Source: Propionibacteriaceae bacterium (GTDB taxonomy: Bacteria > Actinomycetota > Actinomycetes > Propionibacteriales > Propionibacteriaceae). Taken from it: a stretch of 64,000 nucleotides of DNA. Position 1 is the stretch's first letter. Each line of letters starts with the position of its first letter. Made by a program: the position numbers and the translations under genes. The stretch is from NCBI GenBank assembly GCA_009782915.1, contig WRIC01000001.1, positions 84,212 through 148,211 of the forward strand, given 5' to 3'. Below are positions 8,370-16,236 of this stretch, one piece after another. A model generated the notes under the pieces. It saw nothing but the letters and a program-made list of their open reading frames with translations, searched no databases and was not told the origin of the DNA.

Positions 8370-9698
8370 ATGAAACTTGATCTTGGGTCACTGGAATTGG
8401 GGGTGGCAACTGCCGCCACCCAGGTGGAGGGTGGAAACGCTGATACGAACTGGCATCGGTGGGCTGCTACCCCGGGCAAGGTCAAGGATGGATCCACTCC
8501 TGCCAGAGCAACTGACCACTGGAATCGGGTAGACCAAGACATTGCCCTGCTCAAGGAGCTCGGGATACGCCACTATCGCATGGGTTTGGAGTGGGCGCGC
8601 ATCGAACCACAAGAGGGGGTCTTCGACCCTGAGGCTATCGCCCACTATGTCGATGAGGTCAAAGCGCTTCGAGCCGCTGGGATCGTACCGTTGGTGACTC
8701 TTCACCATTTCAACAACCCCGGATGGTTGGAGGAGCACGGCGCGTGGACTCATGGCGAAACAGTGGGTGTTTTCGTGAGGTACGTTCACCGCGTGGTTAA
8801 CGAGCTCAAGGACTACGTGGATGAGTGGATCACTATCAACGAGCCGAATGTTTATGCCACCAATGCCTATGTTTTCGGTGAATGGCCTCCTGGAAGGAAA
8901 AGCGTTCCTGAAGCCATGAAGGTGATGAGTTTGCTCGCTCATGGCCACATCCAGGCGTACCAAGAAATCCACAAGATTCAACCCCACGCGAAGGTGGGGG
9001 TCTCCCAGCATCTGCGCCCCTTTGATGCAGCGCTGCCCTACAATCCAGTGGATCGCGCGGGGGCTGCGACCATGGCGTACCTCTTCCAATGGGCGAGTTT
9101 TGATGCGATGGCGTACGGGAGATTCCGTGCGCCTTTGAAGGGTTCCGCAACCGTACGCGAAGGAAAGTACTATGACTTCACGGGGGTGAACTATTACACG
9201 CGCTCGTGGGTGAGCGGTGTTGCCCAGGGTACGCGCCCGAATTCCCCGATGAATGACATGGGTTGGGAGATTTATCCGAAGGGTTTGACTCGGTTGCTCA
9301 AGACCGTGTCCAGGAAATATCCGGGTCCCATCTATGTCACTGAGAATGGTACGCCGGATGCCACGGATTCTTTCCGTGCACGATTCATTTTTGATCACCT
9401 GCAAGCGATCATGGATTCTGGTGTGGATGTTGGGCGCTATTATCACTGGAGTTTCACCGACAACTGGGAGTGGATCGAAGGTGAGGGCCCCCGGTTTGGA
9501 CTGGTTGCCGTCGACTATGACACCCAGGAGCGTTTCATCTGCGAATCGGGGCGCATGTACGCCGACATCATCGCCAACTCCGGCGTCACCGAGAAAGCGT
9601 ACTCCCGCTGGGTGGAGCCCTCCGCTTCATCCTCCATTGTCGGCAAACCCCAGGACCCCGAACCCCCCATCCGTCGCCCAGGCCCACCCCTCCTGTGA
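8370..9698 (+). CDS. Glycoside hydrolase family 1 beta-glycosidase
   Basis: This 442-residue GH1 enzyme hydrolyses beta-glucosides or related disaccharides by a retaining mechanism. The catalytic acid/base lies in TINEPN (Glu158) and the nucleophile in YVTENGTPD (Glu325). The substrate-site segments LEWARIEPQEG, LHHFNNPGWL and FTDNWEWIEGEGPRFGLVAVDYD are present, as is the N-terminal GVATAATQVEGG. There is no signal peptide, so it is cytoplasmic and would act on an imported, non-phosphorylated substrate. The ~30 C-terminal residues are rich in Pro and Arg and look disordered. It is likely co-expressed with the upstream ROK kinase and solute-binding protein. Confidence 0.93.
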   Translation: MKLDLGSLELGVATAATQVEGGNADTNWHRWAATPGKVKDGSTPARATDHWNRVDQDIALLKELGIRHYRMGLEWARIEPQEGVFDPEAIAHYVDEVKALRAAGIVPLVTLHHFNNPGWLEEHGAWTHGETVGVFVRYVHRVVNELKDYVDEWITINEPNVYATNAYVFGEWPPGRKSVPEAMKVMSLLAHGHIQAYQEIHKIQPHAKVGVSQHLRPFDAALPYNPVDRAGAATMAYLFQWASFDAMAYGRFRAPLKGSATVREGKYYDFTGVNYYTRSWVSGVAQGTRPNSPMNDMGWEIYPKGLTRLLKTVSRKYPGPIYVTENGTPDATDSFRARFIFDHLQAIMDSGVDVGRYYHWSFTDNWEWIEGEGPRFGLVAVDYDTQERFICESGRMYADIIANSGVTEKAYSRWVEPSASSSIVGKPQDPEPPIRRPGPPLL

Positions 9699-9734
9699 CT
9701 CGAATAGACCACTTTTTATCCGAGAACGACCTTC

Positions 9735-10472
9735 ATGTACGAAATTCTGCGAGACACCAAGTTAAAACGGCAATTATTACGCGTGTTCTGTGACAGTAGG
9801 GCTGGGAAAATCGTACATTACCGGCGATTTGGGATAAAAACTCAGTCATCCAGTGCACGGGCACCGCTTTCCCAGTCGCACCGTAGACAGGTAGCACCAC
9901 CCCCGTCGCACTACGAGTGGGCAACCCCACCCCCGTCGCACTACGAGTGGGCAACCCCACCCCCGTCGCACTACGAGTGGGCAACCCCACCCCCGTCTTT
10001 CTGCGCGTCAGTCGCAGAATCCAGAATCCACATTCCCATAGTGTTGTTCGCGTGTCTCTTGGTCTTATCCCTCGCAGGCTGCACGGGTCAAACCCGGGCC
10101 GACTTCCCCGACATCGTCGGACGCTGGCAAGCAGTCGACTGGCAGCCACCGGTAGGGGAGAGTCGTGAAGGTCGGATCATCACGTTTCTGTTGTACGAAT
10201 TTGACGAAGACGGATCAGTGACTAGAGCCGCAGTCTATTCAGGACGTGCACCTGAGTGGCATGGGACATGGACTCAGTGCGAGGGGCGCCTGTGCATGGA
10301 CCTCAACTCGGTCCCCGAACCGATCGACTGGGATCACAGTATCACTGAGATCTGCGATGTTCGCCGAGAAGACCCAGGCTTAGTCATGGACTGCGGTGAC
10401 GGTGTTTGGACGTTCGTCGCTGCGGAAGAAGCGAAACAGTACATCGAAGAGCATGGACACTGGCGTCGATGA
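9735..10472 (+). CDS. Lipoprotein of unknown function with repeat-derived N-terminus
   Basis: The open frame encodes 245 residues. The core begins with a lipobox, VLFACLLVLSLAGC (Cys at codon 10080-10082), followed by DFPDIVGRWQAVDW and a soluble ~130-residue domain with no family I recognise. Start choice is unclear: ATG 9735 has no good Shine-Dalgarno, GTG 9783 is possible, and GTG 10041 would leave a 13-residue signal without positive charge. Between them lie only the 30-bp array and a REP hairpin, whose translation (AESRIHIP) supplies the arginine before the hydrophobic core. The IVGRW motif recurs as IVGTW in the lipoprotein at 35017, suggesting related lipocalin-like domains. Confidence 0.55.
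   Translation: MYEILRDTKLKRQLLRVFCDSRAGKIVHYRRFGIKTQSSSARAPLSQSHRRQVAPPPSHYEWATPPPSHYEWATPPPSHYEWATPPPSFCASVAESRIHIPIVLFACLLVLSLAGCTGQTRADFPDIVGRWQAVDWQPPVGESREGRIITFLLYEFDEDGSVTRAAVYSGRAPEWHGTWTQCEGRLCMDLNSVPEPIDWDHSITEICDVRREDPGLVMDCGDGVWTFVAAEEAKQYIEEHGHWRR
9894..10035 (+). repeat. In-frame 30-bp tandem array ending in a REP hairpin
   Basis: Three near-identical 30-base units (CCCGTCGCACTACGAGTGGG plus CAACCCCACC) run from ~9899 to ~9992. They end in a REP hairpin of the TTTCTGCG/CGCAGAA type (9993-10020) with the usual TCCAGAATCCAC tail. The unit is a multiple of three and is read in frame as PPPSHYEWAT by the lipoprotein gene that spans it. Confidence 0.85.
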
Positions 10473-10516
10473 CAACACCGATGACTTGATCAACGGGGCC
10501 TGTGCCAAAATAAATC

Positions 10517-10525
10517 TGGTATAGT
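10517..10525 (+). promoter_or_regulatory. Extended -10 promoter element
   Basis: TGGTATAGT matches an extended -10 (TGnTATAAT-like) 25 bases before the ATG at 10551. No good -35 hexamer is visible at 17 bases, which suits an extended -10 promoter. The following AAGGTGGAGGGA provides the ribosome binding site. Confidence 0.45.
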
Positions 10526-10550
10526 GTTCAACAAGGGAAAGGTGGAGGGA

Positions 10551-11009
10551 ATGACCACACAAACAATCACGAAAAGAATACGCCAAGGACTAGTCAGTTT
10601 GGCTGTGGGGTTGCTGGTGGCCGTACCACTGTCAGGGTGCGCGATTATTGAAGCGCTCAACCCGGGTCAGCAAGCGCCTGATGAGCCTATCGAAACTGTG
10701 GAAACTGATCCCACGCTTCCCAGTGAACAATTGACTTTCGTGAAATTGTGGCAGGTCACCGAGATAGGTGAGAACAATGTCGAACACAAAACCGAGATCA
10801 TGTACTTCATTTTCTTGGAAGATGGGCTATTCGACTCCTGGCATGGTGATACCCATATTGGACCGGGGCAATGGGTTGCCGATGACGACACTGTGGTTTT
10901 CACCCTCAACGGGGATTCGCTCGTCTGTGATTACACGATGACCCCTGAGCGCCTGAGCATCAGCGACTGCCTGGGTTACCCCATGGTGATGGTCCCCGCA
11001 CACGACTAG
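10551..11009 (+). CDS. Small lipoprotein of unknown function
   Basis: This 152-residue protein is taken from ATG 10551, directly after a strong GGTGGAGGGA Shine-Dalgarno. An upstream in-frame ATG at 10524 lies inside the promoter. The signal peptide has a basic n-region (TKRIRQ), a hydrophobic core and lipobox PLSGC (Cys30). The mature part has an acidic linker (EPIETVETD) and then a beta-rich domain (LTFVKLWQVTEIG, GQWVADDDTVVFTLNGDSLVCDY) reminiscent of lipocalin-like DUFs. The gene follows another lipoprotein and precedes a toxin-antitoxin pair. I recognise no function. Confidence 0.72.
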   Translation: MTTQTITKRIRQGLVSLAVGLLVAVPLSGCAIIEALNPGQQAPDEPIETVETDPTLPSEQLTFVKLWQVTEIGENNVEHKTEIMYFIFLEDGLFDSWHGDTHIGPGQWVADDDTVVFTLNGDSLVCDYTMTPERLSISDCLGYPMVMVPAHD

Positions 11010-11039
11010 CTGGACCACACACCAGTTGGACACTTTTTT

Positions 11040-11066
11040 GTAGCACCTGTGGGCCCAGTGTGCTAC
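11040..11066. promoter_or_regulatory. Inverted repeat, likely toxin-antitoxin operator
   Basis: GTAGCAC (11040-11046) and GTGCTAC (11060-11066) form a perfect 7-bp inverted repeat with a 13-base spacer centred on GGGCCC, 34 bases upstream of the antitoxin start. RelB/DinJ-type antitoxins autoregulate through such palindromes; the assignment is by position. Confidence 0.5.
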
Positions 11067-11100
11067 ATTTGATGTGATTTGCACGACGTAAGGATTTTCG

Positions 11101-11367
11101 ATGACTGCAACAATCAGCGTACGCCTGGATGACGATCTCAAGAAACAAGCGGACGAACTCTTTCATGATTTTGGGTTGACAATGTCGGCTGCTTTGACGA
11201 TGTTCGTCAAGCAAGCAGTACGGGAGCAAGCCATTCCATTTGAAGTGACCAGGCAACCCAATGCAACAACAATGGCAGCTTTTGCAGAGGCAAAAGCTAT
11301 CGCTCGGGACCCCAGTGTCCAAGGGTACGCAACAGCTGAAGAACTCTTTGCAGCACTTGACTCATGA
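11101..11367 (+). CDS. dinJ: RelB/DinJ-family antitoxin
   Basis: This 88-residue protein begins MTATISVRLDDDLKKQADELF, the ribbon-helix-helix DNA-binding start of the DinJ family. It continues with GLTMSAALTMFVKQAVREQAIPFE, which is highly characteristic of DinJ. The C-terminal part (EAKAIARDPSVQGYATAEELFAAL) is the toxin-wrapping tail. It should neutralise the YafQ-like RNase encoded next and repress their shared promoter, probably at the inverted repeat at 11040-11066. The stop codon overlaps the toxin start by 4 bases (ATGA), the usual coupling in type II modules. Confidence 0.93.
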   Translation: MTATISVRLDDDLKKQADELFHDFGLTMSAALTMFVKQAVREQAIPFEVTRQPNATTMAAFAEAKAIARDPSVQGYATAEELFAALDS

Positions 11368-11639
11368 CATACACCATCAAAGAGACCACCCAGTTTCGCA
11401 AGGATTACAAGCGCATTATGAAACGCGGTCGTGACCGTCGCGTTCTTGCATTAGTTATCAACCACCTTGCTCAAGGAAAGAAACTCGATCCTTCTTACCG
11501 TGACCATGCATTAACTGGGGATTACGCTGGGCAGCGTGAATGTCACCTGGCTCCGGATTGGCTACTGGTGTATGTCATTGATCATGAAGTCCTGGTCCTG
11601 TCACTCATGAGAACTGGATCGCACAGCGATTTGTTCTGA
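11364..11639 (+). CDS. yafQ: YafQ/RelE-family mRNA interferase toxin
   Basis: This 91-residue RelE-fold protein has the YafQ catalytic set: DHALTG (His), ECHLAPDWLLVY (His and Asp) and the C-terminal RTGSHSDLF with the catalytic His. YafQ cleaves mRNA on the ribosome during translation and is held inactive by DinJ. All key residues are present, so it should be functional. The module sits in a patch of lipoprotein genes, typical accessory DNA. Confidence 0.92.
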   Translation: MTYTIKETTQFRKDYKRIMKRGRDRRVLALVINHLAQGKKLDPSYRDHALTGDYAGQRECHLAPDWLLVYVIDHEVLVLSLMRTGSHSDLF

Positions 11640-11671
11640 CTGCAGATTATTTCGGCATCTGTTAATGTTGC

Positions 11672-11689
11672 TTTTTTTTTTTTTTTTTT
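11672..11689 (+). repeat. Homopolymer tract of 18 T in a promoter region
   Basis: Eighteen consecutive T residues lie 43 bases upstream of the lipoprotein start at 11733. A CATAAT -10-like hexamer (11698-11703) follows 8 bases later and TTGCTT (11668-11673) precedes, so the tract lies where a promoter spacer would be. Such tracts change length by slippage during replication. Confidence 0.8.
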
Positions 11690-11732
11690 GCTGTGGGCAT
11701 AATAAGAGCGCATTTCATTACAGGGGGGCGCA

Positions 11733-13226
11733 ATGTCTAGTGTCAACAAAACCAGGGCAGTACTCGTATCTATTTTAACAGTGGCGCTCAGTGCATCCTT
11801 GGGTGGGTGTGGTCTCATGGGTGGTGGTGGTCTGCTTGGTGGCGCATCGGTGGAAGCCGAATTCGTCGATCGGGAGGGCTATTCCTTCATTATTACGGGG
11901 AATGTTCCATCGACGCTCAATTTCTCCTATGATGTTTCGAATTCTCGACCTGGTGAAGCACAGATTCTTCCCGACTATGAGTCAGCCATCATCCTCAAAG
12001 CGCGAAACACGACAGCTGGCAGAAATGCCTCACCACCGCAAAACCTGGCCCTTTCAGCTGTGTACCGAAGTGATTCACCGGCATGTGAATATTTCTATGA
12101 TTCGACACCCGTGGGAAGCTATGGACAACAGTCGCCTAGTTACTGTTTTCCAACCCTGGCGTACGTCTCCTATCCGGAAGAAATGGAGGTTATTCCTGAA
12201 GGAAAACAAGCAGACCTGTCGTACTGGATTATGTGGCAGGAGATTGAGGTTGAAGAAGACCAGGCTCCACCCATTGTTGAGAGCCTGAACCACCCTGAGG
12301 GATGGGTGTTGATCGGACATAGTTATCAGGACGATTCTGATGATTCGGAACCGGGTTATACCTCGAAGTACCTGTGGGTGAGCCCTGAGGTGGTTTTCGA
12401 CGAGGAAGCGCCAGAAAAACCGGACAGCGTTATTGAGCTTTCCTTTGTCATTGACGTTGATGAAAAAGGGGTCGAGAAGGACGAGAGAAATGATCCTGCT
12501 GAAAAAGACGATGGCTCGCAGGTTAGTTTTTCTCTGTGGATTCCGGACCCAACCGTAGGGGGAGTGGATGTCGGAGGTATGCCTGAGGAAATCATCGCCT
12601 GGGTTCAACATGATTTCTACCAACCAGTGTCCTTCAGTTCAAGGTTCCTGCCTGGTGTTACTTTTCTTTTTGAGGATTCATCTCAAATTTGCCAACAATT
12701 GACTGGGGACGAACTGTATTCGCCTAATTATGGACACGGAGGCGAATGGAAATACTGGGAAGACGAAAATTCATGGACTACGGGATATAACAGTGGTGAA
12801 TACTACTTCGAGTTTCGGTATGAACTTGAAGGCTATTGTCAGGCAGCTGGGTATTCCTCTGAACAGGACAGGTTGTCTGCTGAGCATTTCGTGGAAGTCC
12901 CATCTGGAGTGAGTGTGCCGATCCGCTTTACTAAGCATAACGGTGCACTGGACTATGCCTTCAAGGATGGTGGTGGAGAAAATCACATCCCAGCAGGTTG
13001 GCTAGGCAGAAATTTCCCTTTCTGGAAGCACTATTGTCGTGAGACTTGGGAAGGTGTCTCACCACAGTGCCCGTTCCTTGTCTCCTCTTGGGGGCGGGGT
13101 TCTTGGGACCAATGTGATGAATCCCTGACCCAGCCCCAATGCATGGATGATATGGGGTGGAAGTTTTCAGCAGGTATCAATCCCTCATTTAGAAAGACGG
13201 AGATCAAAATATGGAAGCGGGACTGA
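11733..13226 (+). CDS. Large lipoprotein of unknown function
   Basis: This 497-residue protein has a classical lipoprotein signal (basic NKTR, then a hydrophobic core, lipobox SLGGC with Cys26) after a GGGGGG Shine-Dalgarno. The mature protein is acidic and rich in Tyr, Trp and Ser, with about ten cysteines that could form disulfides (for example CEYFYDS...YCFPTL and the C-terminal HYCRETWEGVSPQCPF ... CDESLTQPQCMDD). I recognise no domain. It is A+T-richer than neighbouring housekeeping genes and forms a pair with the next lipoprotein. The poly-T tract upstream suggests variable expression. Confidence 0.75.
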   Translation: MSSVNKTRAVLVSILTVALSASLGGCGLMGGGGLLGGASVEAEFVDREGYSFIITGNVPSTLNFSYDVSNSRPGEAQILPDYESAIILKARNTTAGRNASPPQNLALSAVYRSDSPACEYFYDSTPVGSYGQQSPSYCFPTLAYVSYPEEMEVIPEGKQADLSYWIMWQEIEVEEDQAPPIVESLNHPEGWVLIGHSYQDDSDDSEPGYTSKYLWVSPEVVFDEEAPEKPDSVIELSFVIDVDEKGVEKDERNDPAEKDDGSQVSFSLWIPDPTVGGVDVGGMPEEIIAWVQHDFYQPVSFSSRFLPGVTFLFEDSSQICQQLTGDELYSPNYGHGGEWKYWEDENSWTTGYNSGEYYFEFRYELEGYCQAAGYSSEQDRLSAEHFVEVPSGVSVPIRFTKHNGALDYAFKDGGGENHIPAGWLGRNFPFWKHYCRETWEGVSPQCPFLVSSWGRGSWDQCDESLTQPQCMDDMGWKFSAGINPSFRKTEIKIWKRD

Positions 13227-13288
13227 ACTAGGTCGACTTGGGTACACAGAGGGTCCCGAAACAAATCCGGTCAGCATAGGGAGATTCT

Positions 13289-14443
13289 ATGAAAAGCGAC
13301 AACAGTAAACTCGGCAAAAAGCGAACGCTTAAGAAAATGTGTGCCATGGTTGCACTAGCTTTGTCCTATAGTGGGCTAACGTCCTGCAACACACCTCCAC
13401 AACCAGAAGAAGCTGTCCTTGCTTTCATGGGAGCACTGGAAAGCGGCCAGGTGGTCGAAGCATTGAAGCTGGGGAATCTGGGTACGCGGGAATCTGCCAT
13501 GCTTAAGGATGAGGTCTATGAGGCTGCAACGGACAGACCAGCGAAGACCAAGGTGGTTGCTGTTGACAACGCCACTGAGTCCAGCGCTGTTGTGTCTATT
13601 GAGTTCACTCAGGCCGGTCAGACACTAAGCGCTGAATTCCGTCTCTCACTCATGGATAGCGACACTGATCCCTGGTGGCGCATTGACAATATTGCTGTTG
13701 GGGACTCCGGGGAACTGTCTATGGTGTCGCTGGTGAGTCTAGAAACCATGGGGAGTTCCATGACCATCAATGGAACCCAAACAACAATCACTGGTTCCGA
13801 CACTTTTCGAGCTCTACCAGGAACTTATACTTTTGTCATCGAAGAGACTCGACTCCTTCAGGCAACCACAGTGGAGGTGCGCGTTGGTTTTGAAGATGTC
13901 CTCCTCGAGGTTGAAAGAGATGTTAATGTCGAGAACTTTTCGATTGATGGCGGGAAAATGTTGGAGGATGTGATTGAAACCTGCGCAGTCAAAGAGTTTA
14001 ATCTCAGGTGCGATGATAGCCCTCTGCGAGCCTACGTTGTTGGAAGCCAGGAATGCCAGTCTCTGGTCAACAGTGAACAAATGTGGTCACTCATCCTAAA
14101 CACATTTCGGGATTCCTATCCGGGGGATCCAGGGCCAACACCATGGGGCAAAGACATCAAGCTAAAGATTTCTGAGCCATTGGGTGATTTCTCCTCAACT
14201 TCTTGCACGGCGGAGGAATGCCATGTCTCTGCTGGCACTGGAGCAATCACGGTGTCGGGAACAGCCTTCCAACATTTGTATCAAACAGCCCCGTTCACTC
14301 AAACGACTCAGCTTTCACCTGGTTCATCTAACACGTGGTTTGTGAACGACTTTGTTGTCGGTACGACTGATGGGGAAACACTGACTCACGAGTTCTTGGA
14401 GAACTATGCTGTCGAGATATCTGGCTGGTGCACGGATTATTAG
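13289..14443 (+). CDS. Lipoprotein with N-terminal DUF4878-like domain, function unknown
   Basis: This 384-residue protein has a long basic n-region (KLGKKRTLKK), a hydrophobic core and a lipobox ending LTSC (Cys33). The mature start PPQPEEAVLAFMGALESGQVVEAL resembles the helix-sheet start of DUF4878/NTF2-like extracytoplasmic domains. A second domain (residues ~150-240) has beta-strands (GSSMTINGTQTTITGSDTF), and a third C-terminal part holds five cysteines. It lies 62 bp after the 497-residue lipoprotein and is probably co-transcribed. No function is assignable. Confidence 0.7.
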   Translation: MKSDNSKLGKKRTLKKMCAMVALALSYSGLTSCNTPPQPEEAVLAFMGALESGQVVEALKLGNLGTRESAMLKDEVYEAATDRPAKTKVVAVDNATESSAVVSIEFTQAGQTLSAEFRLSLMDSDTDPWWRIDNIAVGDSGELSMVSLVSLETMGSSMTINGTQTTITGSDTFRALPGTYTFVIEETRLLQATTVEVRVGFEDVLLEVERDVNVENFSIDGGKMLEDVIETCAVKEFNLRCDDSPLRAYVVGSQECQSLVNSEQMWSLILNTFRDSYPGDPGPTPWGKDIKLKISEPLGDFSSTSCTAEECHVSAGTGAITVSGTAFQHLYQTAPFTQTTQLSPGSSNTWFVNDFVVGTTDGETLTHEFLENYAVEISGWCTDY

Positions 14444-14539
14444 CTAACACCACGCGCTGGAGGCGCACCTTGTACGTCCCCATATGTTGCCAGTGGGTCC
14501 CATGTGTTCCCGTCGGTGAACCGTCGGTAGAATGATCTG

Positions 14540-16018
14540 GTGAAAGAAACCCAAACACTTCCGCGGTTGCGTGTGGCGCCCTCACCAACGGGGGATCCCC
14601 ATGTGGGGACCGCTTATATGTCGTTGTTCAACCTCGCGTACGCGCGGAAAACAGGGGGGCAATTCATCCTGCGGATTGAGGACACTGATCAGGCGCGGTA
14701 CGTGGAGGGCTCCGAGCAGCAGATCTTTGACCTGTTGGATTGGTTGGGACTCAACTGGGATGAGGGGCCGGATATTTCCGGGCCGTACGCGCCGTACCGT
14801 CAATCTGAAAGGCTTGACACCTATCGGCCCTATGTGGATCAGCTCATTGAAACCGGGCACGCGTACTACTGCTGGTGTTCCTCCGAAAGACTCACCCAGA
14901 TGCGCGATGAGCAGGCCAAAGCGAAGCTGTCGACTACAGGGTACGACCGACTTTGTTACGGCAAGACCCGTGAGGAGCGGGCCGAGCTGCCGGGGTTCAC
15001 TGAGACACCCGTGGTACGGATGTTGATTCCTGATGATATTGAGCTGGGGTTCACTGATGTGGTTCGCGGCGAGATCAGTGCACCGCGTCCCGATGATCAG
15101 GTGATCCTCAAAGCCGATGGGTTCCCCACCTATCATCTGGCTGTGGTGGTGGATGATCACCTGATGGGGATCACCCATGTGGTTCGCGGTGAGGAGTGGA
15201 TTTCATCGACGCCTAAACACATTCTGCTCTATCAGTGGTTGGGCTGGGAGGTACCCACCTGGTGTCATATGCCGCTGCTGCGCAACACCGACAAGTCCAA
15301 GATTTCGAAGCGCAAGAACCCTGCCGCTCGACTGGTGTGGTTCAAGGAGGAGGGTTATCTGCCCGAGGCTTTGCGCAACTTCCTGCAGTTGATGGGGTAC
15401 CCGCCCAAGGACGATCAGGAGGTGGCGAGCTTCGATCAGTTTGTTGCTGATTTTGATTGGGCCAAAGTCAACACTGTGGGCCCGGTGTTTGATGTGAAGA
15501 AACTTGATTGGTTGAACGGGCACTATATTCGTGAGCTCGGCGAGGACGAATTGGCGTCGCGGATCGTGGAGTACGTCGAGACTTATCAGCCACGTGAACT
15601 GTCGGAACTCCTTGGTGAGCGGTGTGCTGATTGGCGCGATGTCGCATGTAGGGCTGTTCCCCTGATTGCACCCAGGCTCGTGACTTTGAAGGAGGCCTTA
15701 GAGAAGGTACGGTTCCTGCTGGTTGATGAGGTCGAGGTCGACGACCAGGCGCGTACCAAGGTCGCCGAGGATGCATCCACCGTACTGCCCCTGGCTGCTG
15801 AGGTTCTCGAGGGCTTGAATGACTTCGATGCTTCAACAATCCAGGAGGCTCTCGTGACGGGATTGGTCGATGAGAAGGGGTTGAGCAAAAAAATGGTGTT
15901 CGCCCCGATCCGCGTGGCCATCGCCGGCTCCCTGGTGTCCCCACCACTGTTCGAGTCCATGGAAATCCTGGGTCGCGAGGAGTCCCTGAATCGTCTGCGT
16001 AACTCATCACTGTTGTGA
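14540..16018 (+). CDS. gltX: Glutamate--tRNA ligase
   Basis: The GTG start gives 492 residues, the usual GluRS length. The class I signatures are VAPSPTGDPHVGTAY (HIGH-like) near the start and SKISKRKNP (KMSKS-like) near residue 255. An all-helical anticodon-binding domain fills residues ~330-492 (WAKVNTVGPVFDVKKLDWLNGHYIREL). It attaches glutamate to tRNA-Glu. Because glnS follows directly, this GluRS probably discriminates against tRNA-Gln, unlike in most actinobacteria that use GatCAB. A repeat array occupies the gap before glnS. Confidence 0.95.
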   Translation: MKETQTLPRLRVAPSPTGDPHVGTAYMSLFNLAYARKTGGQFILRIEDTDQARYVEGSEQQIFDLLDWLGLNWDEGPDISGPYAPYRQSERLDTYRPYVDQLIETGHAYYCWCSSERLTQMRDEQAKAKLSTTGYDRLCYGKTREERAELPGFTETPVVRMLIPDDIELGFTDVVRGEISAPRPDDQVILKADGFPTYHLAVVVDDHLMGITHVVRGEEWISSTPKHILLYQWLGWEVPTWCHMPLLRNTDKSKISKRKNPAARLVWFKEEGYLPEALRNFLQLMGYPPKDDQEVASFDQFVADFDWAKVNTVGPVFDVKKLDWLNGHYIRELGEDELASRIVEYVETYQPRELSELLGERCADWRDVACRAVPLIAPRLVTLKEALEKVRFLLVDEVEVDDQARTKVAEDASTVLPLAAEVLEGLNDFDASTIQEALVTGLVDEKGLSKKMVFAPIRVAIAGSLVSPPLFESMEILGREESLNRLRNSSLL

Positions 16019-16165
16019 CAAACGCCCCGTCCCCTTTTTGGTCCCCTGCGTGACCCAACCCCGTCACCCTGCGTGACCCAACCCCGTCACCCTGCGTGAC
16101 CCAACCCCGTCACCCTGCGCGACCCAACCCCGTCACCCTGCGCGTAGTCGCAGGGTCCAGACATC
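16015..16165. repeat. Repeat cluster: family-2 end, 23-bp tandem array, REP hairpin
   Basis: It starts with TGTGACAAACGCCCCGTCCCC (family 2). Four units of exactly 23 bases follow (CGTCACCCTGCGTGACCCAA core; starts at 16062, 16085, 16108 and 16131), and the last runs into a complete REP hairpin CCCTGCG/CGCAGGG (to 16161). The unit equals the first half of the hairpin plus a linker found only here. The rest of the 16019-16236 gap shows nothing else. Confidence 0.88.
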
Positions 16166-16236
16166 ACATTCACCACGAGCGGGAGTCTGTTGACGCATGT
16201 CGCAGGACCCATGGTGTCCCGTGATAATCTGACCGG

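Noticed and set aside
8388..9446. 352-codon minus-strand open frame opposite the GH1 gene
   Set aside because: It is an antisense shadow; the plus strand has all GH1 catalytic motifs.
16040..16165. Regular 22-30 bp repeats that could be taken for CRISPR arrays (also at 9899, 20273, 31834, 43738)
   Set aside because: The units are directly adjacent without unique spacers, are built from half of the REP hairpin, and no cas gene is present.
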